A DNA stretch of 64,000 nucleotides from Mucilaginibacter sp. cycad4 (GTDB taxonomy: Bacteria > Bacteroidota > Bacteroidia > Sphingobacteriales > Sphingobacteriaceae): the NCBI RefSeq assembly GCF_034263275.1, contig NZ_CP139559.1, positions 6,138,001 through 6,202,000 of the forward strand, written 5' to 3'. Below the pieces are notes generated by a model, which was not told the origin of the DNA, did no database searches, and worked only from the letters and a program-made list of their open reading frames with translations. Positions 44,484 through 53,194 of the stretch are shown piece by piece. Numbering within the stretch: position 1 is the first letter of the stretch; the number at the start of each line of letters is the position of its first letter. Both the position numbers and the translations under genes were made by a program.

Positions 44484-44599
44484 TGTAGGATGGTGAAATT
44501 TTTGGCAGACACACCTCCTTGTCGCGGTGGCGGAGAAATTGGGAAACTTTTAGCAATAAAAATAACCACTCCGTGAAGGTTCGACTCCTTCTCCTACAG
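44484..44599 (+). tRNA. Class II tRNA-like gene 2, GUC anticodon loop
   Basis: A 116-nt second copy 79 nt after the first. Acceptor TGTAGGA (44484-44490) pairs fully with TCCTACA (44592-44598), G73 at 44599. D arm and anticodon stem are identical to copy 1; the loop reads TTGTCGC with GTC at 44521-44523. Variable stem CGGAG (44531-44535) and CTCCG (44569-44573) enclose a 33-nt A/T-rich loop unlike that of copy 1. T arm GAAGG-TTCGACT-CCTTC. Two acceptor base pairs differ from copy 1 and both changes are compensated, while the variable-stem G-T pair of copy 1 is G-C here. This pattern argues for selection on the fold, not for a decayed tRNA. Confidence 0.7.
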
Positions 44600-44633
44600 C
44601 TCTTCTCATAATTTAGGTTTATAATTGGTTAGT

Positions 44634-44667
44634 AAAGGCCCCTGCCCATCAGGGGCTTTGCTGTTTT
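44634..44667 (+). terminator. Rho-independent terminator after the tRNA-like pair
   Basis: AAAGGCCCCTG and CAGGGGCTTT form a stem with one bulged G and a CCCAT loop, followed by GCTGTTTTT. It begins 34 nt past the second copy and closes the unit. The remaining 200 bp before the next promoter hold nothing recognised. Confidence 0.8.
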
Positions 44668-44870
44668 TATAGGTTTTTTACACTGCATTTCTGCAAAAAG
44701 TATTGTAACCAGCATGCCAGGAAAATCCTCCTAACATCATCCAGATTTCTTTACGGTTAATTTGCCAAAGAAAGCCTAAAAAGAAATAAACTTTTCTGTA
44801 TATGGCCGGGTGCGGTAAAAACCGTCAAAATTACATTAAAAAATAGTGTGTCATTTTTACACATTGGATA

Positions 44871-44900
44871 TTGTTTCGTAAAGATTTAGTTATAAATTTG
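44871..44900 (+). promoter_or_regulatory. Promoter of the ThuA/dehydrogenase gene
   Basis: TTG at 44871-44873, 19 nt, TAAATTTG at 44893-44900 fits the Bacteroidota consensus. The predicted leader is about 95 nt. Confidence 0.55.
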
Positions 44901-45001
44901 GTAGGCAACAATTTATTGCAATCGATTGAGTAATTTGCTGCCAAAACTCTAAATTCACCAGCATTCAAAACCAATTAATCCAAAACCTACAATAAGCCGA
45001 T

Positions 45002-48000
45002 ATGAAAAAAATCGTCCTGATGGTTCTTGTGGCATTTAGCTGCATTTACTTATCCTGTAACAAAACACGCCCTAACAAGCCGCGGGTGCTTATATTTTCA
45101 AAAACCATGGGCTTCCACCATGCATCTATCGATGCCGGTATAGTAGCTATCAAAAAGCTTGGCGCCGAAAATGGCTTTGATGTAGATACTACAAAAAACT
45201 CGGCCATGTTTAATGAGGACACCCTCAAAAAGTATTCAACCGTTATTTTTTTAAGTACCACTGCCGATGTACTTGATTACAGGCAGGAAGCTGCTTTTGA
45301 ACGTTACATCCAGGCCGGAGGCGGTTATGCGGGCATCCACGCTGCCGCTGATACCGAATATGACTGGGGATGGTATGGCCGTTTGGTTGGCGCCTGGTTT
45401 TATGACCACCCGGGTATCCATGATAAAAACCCGAATGTACAGCCCGGTACCTATAATATAGTTGATGCCAATAATGATGCAACTAAAGACCTGCCTAAAG
45501 TATGGAAACGTACTGATGAGTTTTACAGTTTCCGCAAACCATTGGCCAGTGATGTTCATGTGCTCATCACCCTTGATGAAAGCACCTATAAAGGAGGCAA
45601 GCGCATGGGGCTGCATCCCGCCACCTGGTTTCATGATTTTGATGGTGGCCGCGCATTTTATACGGCCATGGGACATACCGACGAAACTTATAAAGAAACA
45701 GGCTACCTGAAAATGCTGCTTGCCGGTATCAAATACGCCATAGGCGAAAATAAAGAATTGGATTACAGCAAGGCTAAAACCCAGCTGCCGCCCGATGAAG
45801 ATCGCTTTAAAAAAACACAACTATCAACCGGCGAGTTTTTTGAGCCTACCGAGATGACCGTATTGCCGAACCTGGATATTATGGTGATCCAGCGCCGCGG
45901 CGAGATCATGCTGTACAAGCATGATACCCAAAAGGTAAAACAGGTTGGTTTTTTTGATGTGTACTGGAAAGCTCACGTGCCCAATGTAAACGCCGAAGAA
46001 GGCATGCTTGGCCTGGCTAAAGACCCTAACTTTGAAAAAAACAACTGGATCTACATTTATTACAGCCCGGCCGATAGCTCGGTAAACCGCCTTTCGAGGT
46101 TTACGTTTAAAAATGATACGCTGGATAAAAAGACCGAGAAAGTTATTTTGGAGGTAAAAGCCCAGCGCGATATCTGCTGCCATACAGGCGGTTCAATAGC
46201 CTTCGGCCCCGGTCCTGATAGAATGCTGTTTTTATCGGCTGGCGACAACTCAACCCCGTTTGACGAAAAAGGGCAGAAATATGTAACCAGCGGTTATGCT
46301 CCTTTGGATGACAGGCCCGGCCACTTACAATTTGATGCGCGCCGTTCGGCAGGTAATACCAACGATCTGCGGGGTAAGATCATGCGTATTAAAGTTAATG
46401 ACGATGGCACTTATGATATCCCCGAAGGTAACCTGTTCCCGAAAGGGACGCCAAAAACCCGCCCCGAAATTTATGTAATGGGCGACAGGAACCCATACCG
46501 TATCTCGGTAGATCAGAAGAATGGCTACCTGTACTGGGGCGAAGTTGGCCCTGATGCTCACAATGACAGCCTTGACAACCGTGGCCCGATGGGCTATGAC
46601 GAAGTTAACCAGGCAAAAAAAGCGGGCAACTTTGGCTGGCCATATTTTGTGGGCGATAACAAACCATACCATATTTATGACTACGCTACCGGCAAATCGG
46701 GCCCGGCGTTTGATCCTAAGCACCCGGTTAATAATTCGCGTAATAACACAGGCTTAACCGATCTGCCGCCGGCACAGTCAGCGTTTATCTGGTATCCTTA
46801 CGGCCCATCAGCTGATTTTCCGCAGGTTGGCGCAGGCGGCAGGAACGCTATGGCCGGCCCGGTTTATTATACTGATATGTTCCCGGAAGATACCCGCCTG
46901 CCCGATTATTATAACGGCAGGTTTTTGGCGTACGACTGGATGCGCGGCTGGATAAAGGCTATCACGCTAACTCCTGAAGGTGATTTTGATAAGATGGAGC
47001 CTTTCTTCCCCAAACTGAAAGTAAACTCCATGATTGATATGGAGGTTGGTCCCGATGGCAGGCTTTACGGCCTGGAATATGGCAGCGGCTGGTTTTCGCA
47101 TAACCCCGATGCCGGCCTGTTCCGCATTGACTATATCTCCGGAAACCGCCCGCCGGAAATTTCATCGTTCAAGGCTGATAAAACTTCAGGCGTACTGCCA
47201 TTTACAGTTAAGCTTGCAGTTAAAGCTCAGGATCCTGAAAAGGACAATGTTTCATATACCTGGAACCTGGGCAATGGCGTAACCAAAGAAACTACAACGC
47301 CAACATTAAGCTACACTTACACCACCGCCGGCGATTATAAAATTACCGTTGAAGCAAAAGATGATAAAGGCACATCGAGCAAAAGTGCACCTGTTAGTGT
47401 ATATGCCGGCAATGAGCAGCCAACGGTTACTATCACCATTACAGGCGGCAACAAGTCATTTTACCTGCCGGGCGTGCCGTTCAAATATGTGGTTAACGTA
47501 ACCGATGGACCTGACACCAAAGCGGTAGATCCAAAACGCATTTATGTTGGGCTTGATTATATCGAAGGCTTCGATAAAGCACAATCGGCTACACAGCACG
47601 AGCAGGGCGAGCCCGAAAACCGCGGCAAAACCCTCATGCTGACTATGGATTGCAAAAGCTGCCACAAAGAAGATGGCAAATCAATAGGCCCGTCATTTGT
47701 GCAGGTTGCAGCCAAATACAAAAAAGACCCTAATGCAATGGCTAAGCTTACCCAAAAGGTAATTAAAGGTGGCGCAGGTGTTTGGGGCGAAACAGCTATG
47801 TCTGCCCATCCAAACATTAAACAGGGCGACGTTGACCAGATCATTAACTGGGTGCTTTCGCTTGATAACAGTAATCAAAAACCGTCGTTAGCTGCATCTG
47901 GCACTATTTTACCAGCTCCGCCCGAAAAACAACAATCGGCAGCGCTGGTTTTATCGGCCAAATACACTGATGATGGCGGCAATGACATTAAAAAATTAAC

Positions 48001-48424
48001 CGGAAGCAGCATAGTATCATTAAACAGCAGTACTTACCTGTTTAAAGGCACCGAAAAGTTCAACGGGTTTACCGCCTTTAAATATAACGGCATTAACCTG
48101 ATGATCTATCCGCCAACCGAAGGCTGGTTTGAGCTGGACAACATCGATCTTACCGGTGTACGTTCCATTAACCTTACCAATTTCTGGCAGGCACCGCCAA
48201 GCGCACCGCTTAATTTTGAAGTAAGACTTGATTCGGAAACAGGAACACTTGCAGGTAAAGGCAGTATGCCGGTGCCGGGCAAAGATGCAAAGGGTGGCGC
48301 TGTGCACGTAACGCTTACACCGGTAACGGATGGCAAAATGCACAAACTATTCTTTATTTATAAACCGGCAAGTAAAGCCGCTATGACAGCCGGTGTAACA
48401 TCGGTAGTGTTTAGCGCGAAGTAG
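45002..48424 (+). CDS. ThuA / PQQ-type sugar dehydrogenase / PKD / cytochrome c lipoprotein
   Basis: A 1140-residue lipoprotein (lipobox LSC, cysteine near residue 19). Domains in order: ThuA-like glutamine amidotransferase fold (about 30-245; KTMGFHHASIDAG, GIHAAADTEYDWGWYG); six-bladed propeller of glucose/sorbosone dehydrogenase type (about 265-705; CCHTGGSIAFGP, DLRGKIMRIKV, MGDRNPYRI); PKD domain (about 716-800); class I cytochrome c with CKSCH (C884, C887, H888) and likely axial M933; and a C-terminal carbohydrate-binding-like beta domain (about 985-1140). The domains suggest surface sugar oxidation with electron transfer to the attached haem. The final acceptor is unknown. Such fusions are frequent in Bacteroidota and Planctomycetes. 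Confidence 0.9.
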   Translation: MKKIVLMVLVAFSCIYLSCNKTRPNKPRVLIFSKTMGFHHASIDAGIVAIKKLGAENGFDVDTTKNSAMFNEDTLKKYSTVIFLSTTADVLDYRQEAAFERYIQAGGGYAGIHAAADTEYDWGWYGRLVGAWFYDHPGIHDKNPNVQPGTYNIVDANNDATKDLPKVWKRTDEFYSFRKPLASDVHVLITLDESTYKGGKRMGLHPATWFHDFDGGRAFYTAMGHTDETYKETGYLKMLLAGIKYAIGENKELDYSKAKTQLPPDEDRFKKTQLSTGEFFEPTEMTVLPNLDIMVIQRRGEIMLYKHDTQKVKQVGFFDVYWKAHVPNVNAEEGMLGLAKDPNFEKNNWIYIYYSPADSSVNRLSRFTFKNDTLDKKTEKVILEVKAQRDICCHTGGSIAFGPGPDRMLFLSAGDNSTPFDEKGQKYVTSGYAPLDDRPGHLQFDARRSAGNTNDLRGKIMRIKVNDDGTYDIPEGNLFPKGTPKTRPEIYVMGDRNPYRISVDQKNGYLYWGEVGPDAHNDSLDNRGPMGYDEVNQAKKAGNFGWPYFVGDNKPYHIYDYATGKSGPAFDPKHPVNNSRNNTGLTDLPPAQSAFIWYPYGPSADFPQVGAGGRNAMAGPVYYTDMFPEDTRLPDYYNGRFLAYDWMRGWIKAITLTPEGDFDKMEPFFPKLKVNSMIDMEVGPDGRLYGLEYGSGWFSHNPDAGLFRIDYISGNRPPEISSFKADKTSGVLPFTVKLAVKAQDPEKDNVSYTWNLGNGVTKETTTPTLSYTYTTAGDYKITVEAKDDKGTSSKSAPVSVYAGNEQPTVTITITGGNKSFYLPGVPFKYVVNVTDGPDTKAVDPKRIYVGLDYIEGFDKAQSATQHEQGEPENRGKTLMLTMDCKSCHKEDGKSIGPSFVQVAAKYKKDPNAMAKLTQKVIKGGAGVWGETAMSAHPNIKQGDVDQIINWVLSLDNSNQKPSLAASGTILPAPPEKQQSAALVLSAKYTDDGGNDIKKLTGSSIVSLNSSTYLFKGTEKFNGFTAFKYNGINLMIYPPTEGWFELDNIDLTGVRSINLTNFWQAPPSAPLNFEVRLDSETGTLAGKGSMPVPGKDAKGGAVHVTLTPVTDGKMHKLFFIYKPASKAAMTAGVTSVVFSAK

Positions 48425-48458
48425 GGAATAGTAATTAACAGCCTTTACTTTTATGCCA

Positions 48459-48542
48459 CCGTCATTGCGAGGAACGAAGCAATCGCGAACTATACAGAGC
48501 GACTCTGCCAATTGGGGATTGCTTCGTTCCTCGCAATGACGG
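48459..48542. repeat. Inverted repeat of the GTCATTGCGAGGAACGAAGC type
   Basis: Perfect 26-bp inverted arms lie at 48459-48484 and 48517-48542, containing the word GTCATTGCGAGGAACGAAGC. This word is known to me as a dispersed palindromic repeat in many unrelated bacteria. Here it lies between a stop codon and a terminator. Confidence 0.85.
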
Positions 48543-48557
48543 ATAGATATAGATTTT

Positions 48558-48595
48558 ATAAAATGGCCCGGCAGGTAACCTGCCGGGCCATTTTA
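48558..48595. terminator. Bidirectional terminator between convergent genes
   Basis: A stem of about 16 bp (AAAATGGCCCGGCAGGT and complement) with a minimal loop ends in TTTT on the plus strand and in TTTT on the minus strand. It separates the ThuA/dehydrogenase gene from the barrel gene. Confidence 0.85.
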
Positions 48596-48634
48596 CATTC
48601 CCAAAGTTCATACTCTCACGAACTTTATTCAAGC

Positions 48635-49207
48635 TTAAAAAATCTTAAAGCCCACACTCAATGCCCAAAGATTCTGGCGTTTGGCAAAGCTATCGCTAAC
48701 TTTGGTTAAACCGCCTTCGTAGCGCAAATCGGCAGTGATTGAGCCGATATCAACACCGGCACCTGCCTGAAATCCAAGGTTACTCTTTTTAAAGTCATTT
48801 GCTGCATTACTGATATTGCTGCCAAGACTGGTACTTTGATCAAGCGTGTAAGTATAGATAGGCCCTGCCATAATGCGGAAGTTCAGATCTTTTTCGCCAA
48901 ATGACTTACCAACCAATAAAGGCACATTCAGGTTAGTGAACCTTACTTTACCACTAAAAGCGGTGTTATTATCATTTGATTCAAACTTACCGCCGGTGCC
49001 ACTCAGGTAAAGCTCCGGTTGTAAATAAACGCTGTTGCCCAAGCGGGCAAATAAACCCGCCTGGTAACCGGTCAGGTTTTTGTCGTTAAAGTTATCGGAG
49101 CCGATTTTTGAAAAATTGACACCTCCCTTTACGCCTAATGAAAATTGTGCTTTTGCACTGATGCTTACAGCTATCAGTAATACTGCACTTAATAGATACT
49201 TTTTCAT
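48635..49207 (-). CDS. PorT-family outer membrane beta-barrel protein
   Basis: The 190-residue protein has a Sec signal (LSAVLLIAVSISAKAQ) and an eight-strand-type barrel beginning SLGVKGGVNFSKIG and ending LWALSVGFKIF. Motifs GYQAGLFARLG, VPLLVGKSF and LGFQAGAGVDIG are typical of the outer membrane beta-barrel domain PF13568 (PorT). The family is abundant in Bacteroidota and mostly of unknown role. It is a single-gene unit. Confidence 0.88.
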   Translation of the reverse strand: MKKYLLSAVLLIAVSISAKAQFSLGVKGGVNFSKIGSDNFNDKNLTGYQAGLFARLGNSVYLQPELYLSGTGGKFESNDNNTAFSGKVRFTNLNVPLLVGKSFGEKDLNFRIMAGPIYTYTLDQSTSLGSNISNAANDFKKSNLGFQAGAGVDIGSITADLRYEGGLTKVSDSFAKRQNLWALSVGFKIF

Positions 49208-49401
49208 ACTTTTCGATGTTAAATGTAAAGCCGTAAACGCACATCATCCTTTAAAATTGTATACAGCCTTACGCTATTAATTTACTTTGATATAAACCAG
49301 GCCCATATTTGAGCCGTATTAGATATTATCAATACACGAGCCAAACAATTAAACAGTAGCAACTTGGTATTTTTTATATTTTTGCTGAAAATAAATTGAA
49401 C

Positions 49402-49617
49402 ATGGCTGAAATCAGTATTACAAACAAGGATTGGGAACGCGTAAAAATTAAGATTCAACGTAAATATAACCACCTTACAGACGAGCAGTTGAAATACAGC
49501 GAAGGGCAGGAGGAAAGCTTGATTACCAAATTGATGGACCTGGTAAATCGCGACCGTAAATATGTGGTTTTCACCCTAAAAAAGGCCCTGGTTAATATTG
49601 ATACCAACCGACTGTAA
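49402..49617 (+). CDS. CsbD-like stress protein
   Basis: Started at ATG 49402, the product has 71 residues. It shows the CsbD-like pattern: a tryptophan early (NKDWERVKIKIQRKYNHLTDEQL), then YSEGQEESLITKLMDLV. CsbD proteins are small, charged general-stress proteins of unknown mechanism. A TAnnTTTG-type box (TATTTTTG, 49377-49384) lies 17 nt before the ATG, but no good -33 element precedes it. The S41 protease gene follows after 63 nt on the same strand. Confidence 0.7.
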   Translation: MAEISITNKDWERVKIKIQRKYNHLTDEQLKYSEGQEESLITKLMDLVNRDRKYVVFTLKKALVNIDTNRL

Positions 49618-49680
49618 AATAGACACTGCGGTTATACAAACTGGATAGCTTTTTTGTATTTTTATTTTTTTCGAGGATAA

Positions 49681-51432
49681 ATGATGAAACAGGGTTTAGT
49701 GTTCAAAAAAGGATACAAAAGGGCAGGCTTGTTTGCAGGTATTGCATTGCTGGCCGCGGGCATAGTGGGTTTTAATGACGACCTGTTCCAGATTTCGAAG
49801 AACCTTGATGTTTTCGCCTCGGTTTATAAAGAGGTTAATATCAATTATGTTGATGATATCAATTCGGCCAAACTGGTAAAAACCGGCGTTGACGCCATGC
49901 TCGATGGCCTTGATCCTTATACCGAGTTTGTGCCCGAATCGGAAATTGAAGACTATAAGCTGCATTACGTAAGTACCCAATATGGCGGCATTGGTGCCAG
50001 TATTTTTTTGCGCAACGGTAAAGTATTTGTATCGGAAGTGTTTGCAGGCTTCCCGGCCCAAAAAGGAGATGTACACCCCGGCGATCAGCTTCTGAAGATA
50101 AACGATGTTGACCTTAACGGCAAAAATAATGACCAGGTGAGCCAGCTGCTTAAAGGCTCAAAGGGCGCAGCCATAAAACTGTTCATCAAACGGGATAACA
50201 CACCTCAGCCCTTTGAAAAAAACCTGGTTCGTGATGAGATCAAACAGCCCAACGTATCGTACTTTGGCATGGTTGATGGCAACATGGGTTACATTAAGCT
50301 GGATAAATTCCTTGAAAATTCGGCCGCCGAAGTTACCAATGCGCTCATCGAACTAAAAAAGAAAACCCCCAACGGTATCATCCTTGATCTTCGCTCAAAT
50401 GGCGGCGGCATATTACAGGAAGCCGTAAAAATAGTAAACCTTTTTGTGCAGAAAGATGTAGAGATCGTATCGCAAAAGGGGAAAATAAAGGAAAAGAATT
50501 TTACTTACAGTACCATCAGCGCGCCGCTCGAACCCGATTTGCCTTTGGTGGTATTGGTTAACAGCCATTCGGCATCGGCAAGTGAAATTGTTGCAGGCTC
50601 GCTGCAGGACCTTGATCGCGCAGTGATCATCGGGCAGCGCAGTTATGGTAAGGGGCTGGTACAGCAAACTTTCAATTTACCCTATAACAGCCTGGTAAAA
50701 ATTACCATTGCCAAATACTATGTGCCTTCGGGCCGTTGTATCCAGGAGCTGGATTATAGCCACCGTAAAGACGATGGCAGCGTGGTAAAAGTAGCTGATT
50801 CGCTGATCCATGAGTTTAAAACAAAAAACGGCCGTTCTGTTTATGATGGCAGCGGGATTTACCCGGACCTGTTTATCAAACAGGAAAAATTTGCCAACGT
50901 TACCCAGGCATTGGTAGGTAAGCTGCTGATATTTGATTATGCAACCGTTTACCGCGATAAGCACGCTAAAATTGCCGATGCCCGTTCGTTTACACTATCT
51001 GATGGCGAATACAATGATTTTATAAAATATCTGGCCGATAAAAACTATAGCTATACCACCACATCCGAAAAATTATTAACCACGTTAAAAGTTGAAGCCA
51101 CTAAGGATAAACAGTTCAACGATATCCAGGCCGAGTATGAGGGTTTGAAAACCAAACTGATCGCCAGCAAAAAGAACGACCTTATTCAACACAAAGACGA
51201 AATAAAGCAAGTACTTGAAAACGAAATAGCGTCACGCTATTACTACGAAAAAGGCCGTTACGAAACCAATTTTAAATACGACAAGGAACTTGCACAGGGC
51301 GTAAAAACCATGCAGGATAAAGCCCAGCTGGCGTCAATACTCAAAGGCGAAGGCAGCTATAAAGTTATCGGAAAACCTGTACTGGCCATGGCGGCTAAAA
51401 AAGCAGCCGATAAAGATAGCGACGATGAATAG
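49681..51432 (+). CDS. S41 family C-terminal processing peptidase
   Basis: A 583-residue Ctp-type serine protease with an N-terminal membrane anchor or signal (residues 15-31). The PDZ domain covers about 90-170 (GGIGASIF, GDVHPGDQLLKIND). The S41 catalytic domain (about 190-370) carries the dyad: S299 in NSHSASASEIVAG and K324 in RSYGKGLVQ. A C-terminal helical domain (about 410-560, many K and E) follows. It should degrade or process periplasmic and envelope proteins. Two adjacent ATG codons (49681 and 49684) are possible starts. Confidence 0.92.
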   Translation: MMKQGLVFKKGYKRAGLFAGIALLAAGIVGFNDDLFQISKNLDVFASVYKEVNINYVDDINSAKLVKTGVDAMLDGLDPYTEFVPESEIEDYKLHYVSTQYGGIGASIFLRNGKVFVSEVFAGFPAQKGDVHPGDQLLKINDVDLNGKNNDQVSQLLKGSKGAAIKLFIKRDNTPQPFEKNLVRDEIKQPNVSYFGMVDGNMGYIKLDKFLENSAAEVTNALIELKKKTPNGIILDLRSNGGGILQEAVKIVNLFVQKDVEIVSQKGKIKEKNFTYSTISAPLEPDLPLVVLVNSHSASASEIVAGSLQDLDRAVIIGQRSYGKGLVQQTFNLPYNSLVKITIAKYYVPSGRCIQELDYSHRKDDGSVVKVADSLIHEFKTKNGRSVYDGSGIYPDLFIKQEKFANVTQALVGKLLIFDYATVYRDKHAKIADARSFTLSDGEYNDFIKYLADKNYSYTTTSEKLLTTLKVEATKDKQFNDIQAEYEGLKTKLIASKKNDLIQHKDEIKQVLENEIASRYYYEKGRYETNFKYDKELAQGVKTMQDKAQLASILKGEGSYKVIGKPVLAMAAKKAADKDSDDE

Positions 51433-51560
51433 GCTGAATACCAGTCGGTTTTAATTTCAAACACACATTGTAACCAATTAGTTACCCGTTGCAACATGTA
51501 AGGGGGTTAAACTTTTATGCACGGTTATTGTCATACCTACAAACAAAACAATAACACCAC

Positions 51561-52067
51561 ATGAAAAAGATAATTTTAACAGCTGCTATTTTAGTAAGCA
51601 GCTTAACTGTAAAAATAGCCAGTGCTCAAATAAGCTTAAATATTAACATTGGCAGTCAGCCCGAGTGGGGGCCTGTAGGTTATGACCATGTAGATTATTA
51701 TTACCTGCCCGATATTGATGCCTATTACGATATCAATTCCCATCAGTATGTTTATTATGATAACAATGTTTGGGTTCATGGCGCTGTTTTGCCGCCGCGT
51801 TTTGGCAGTTTTGATGTTTACCGCAGCTATAAGGTTGTTGTTAATGAGCGTACCCCATGGGTTCGTAACGATGTTTACAAACGCAAATACGCTTCATATC
51901 GCGGCCGTCATGACCAGGTTGTAATTCGCGATAGTCATGATGAAAAATACCGTAACCATTATGTTGAACGCAAAACCGTACGCAGGGTTGACGTAAAACA
52001 CAAATCAAACGGGAATAAACGCGGTCACGATGATCATGGCAAACATGGCAATGGCCACCGCGATTAA
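51561..52067 (+). CDS. Secreted aromatic/basic protein of unknown function (paralogue A)
   Basis: The 168-residue product has a Sec signal (residues 4-23, ending KIASAQ). The mature part starts ISLNINIGSQPEWGPVGYDHV, is rich in Tyr, Asp and Val, and has the conserved core SYRGRHDQVVIRDS. The C-terminus is His/Lys/Gly-rich (GNKRGHDDHGKHGNGHRD). The same core and signal occur in the gene at 53561-54094, 1.5 kb away, so they are paralogues. I know no function; similar secreted proteins are common in Sphingobacteriaceae. It ends at a good terminator. Confidence 0.75.
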   Translation: MKKIILTAAILVSSLTVKIASAQISLNINIGSQPEWGPVGYDHVDYYYLPDIDAYYDINSHQYVYYDNNVWVHGAVLPPRFGSFDVYRSYKVVVNERTPWVRNDVYKRKYASYRGRHDQVVIRDSHDEKYRNHYVERKTVRRVDVKHKSNGNKRGHDDHGKHGNGHRD

Positions 52068-52102
52068 GTTTTTGCATAGTTATATTTTTGATTGTTTTTA
52101 TG

Positions 52103-52136
52103 AAGGACTGTCCCCTAAAAAGGACGGTCCTTTTTT
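52103..52136 (+). terminator. Rho-independent terminator after paralogue A
   Basis: AAGGAC-GTCC and GGAC-GTCCTT form a stem with one mismatch, followed by TTTTTTC. Confidence 0.8.
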
Positions 52137-52318
52137 CTTTAAATCCCCGCTGTATCTTCATGGTGGGGCATAGCCGGCCTTCGGCACAAAAGTTGCCCCC
52201 TTATGTCACATTCCGGTTAACTTTATAGTTTACCAGCATAGGTTGAGCTATAAACAAACATTATATTCGTTACTTAGTTAACCGATTTATTGTTAAACGA
52301 TTTAAATCAAATTACACT

Positions 52319-53194
52319 ATGAAATATCGAATATCCATTTTGGCCCTGCTTGTAACAGCAGTATTAGGCCAAAGCTGTGTAAGCAGCAAAAAGTACAAAG
52401 AACTGGATGCTAATTACACCCAATTGCAAAACAGCACCAAAGACCTGAGCATTAAATACCAAACCAGCGAACAGGCCCTTGCCGTAGCACGTAGCCGCAA
52501 CAAAAGCCTTGAAGAGCAAATTGAGCTGCAAAAAACAAACGTAACCGCTTTGCAGGATGCTTTGAATAAATGTTTAAATTCAAGCAGCCAGGGCAATGTG
52601 AACATCTCTAAGCTGGTTGATGAAATTAATGCTTCAAACCGTTACATACAACAGCTGGTTAACGCTAAAAACAAAAGCGACTCGCTTAATATGGTATTAA
52701 CTAACAACCTTACCCGCTCATTAACTCCGCAGGAAACCCAGGATGTTGATGTAAAGGTGTTGAAGGGAGTGGTTTACATTTCATTATCTGATAACATGCT
52801 GTATAAATCGGGCAGTTATGAAATATCTGATAAAGCAGGCGCTACTTTAAGCAAGATAGCTAAGATCATTATGGACTATAGCAATTATGATGTGCTGATT
52901 GAAGGTAACACTGATAACGTGCCTATATCACAGAAGAATATCCGCAACAACTGGGACTTAAGTGCTTTACGTGCATCGTCAGTGGTGCAGGCCCTGCAAA
53001 CCACTTACCAGGTTGACCCTAAACGTTTAACCGCCGGCGGCCGTGGTGAGTATAACCCTATCGCAGATAACTCAACCCCGACAGGTAAAGCGCAAAACAG
53101 GCGTACACAAATTATCATAACACCAAAACTGGATCAGTTTATGGACTTGATAGGAAAAGCACCAGCCGATCAGCCTGCTCCGGCTAAACAATAG
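52319..53194 (+). CDS. OmpA family lipoprotein with coiled coil
   Basis: A 291-residue lipoprotein (lipobox GQSC, cysteine at residue 20). It has a coiled-coil region of about residues 25-90 (KKYKELDANYTQLQN and on), a linker, and a C-terminal OmpA domain (about 150-270) with VLIEGNTDNVPIS and the NRRTQI arginine. A short proline/alanine tail ends it. It tethers the outer membrane to peptidoglycan. It lies between two paralogous secreted-protein genes, each with its own terminator. Confidence 0.9.
   Translation: MKYRISILALLVTAVLGQSCVSSKKYKELDANYTQLQNSTKDLSIKYQTSEQALAVARSRNKSLEEQIELQKTNVTALQDALNKCLNSSSQGNVNISKLVDEINASNRYIQQLVNAKNKSDSLNMVLTNNLTRSLTPQETQDVDVKVLKGVVYISLSDNMLYKSGSYEISDKAGATLSKIAKIIMDYSNYDVLIEGNTDNVPISQKNIRNNWDLSALRASSVVQALQTTYQVDPKRLTAGGRGEYNPIADNSTPTGKAQNRRTQIIITPKLDQFMDLIGKAPADQPAPAKQ

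Noticed and set aside
44293..44599. Ordinary tRNA-Leu genes
   Set aside because: The body is Leu-like but no Leu anticodon can be placed in the 7-nt loop, and the base after the acceptor stem is G, not A.
45251..45820. 189-codon antisense frame in the ThuA domain
   Set aside because: Shadow frame; the plus strand carries recognisable ThuA motifs.
49377..49384. TATTTTTG as a full promoter of the CsbD-like gene
   Set aside because: The box fits, but no TTG lies at 19-21 nt upstream; the nearest is 10 nt away.
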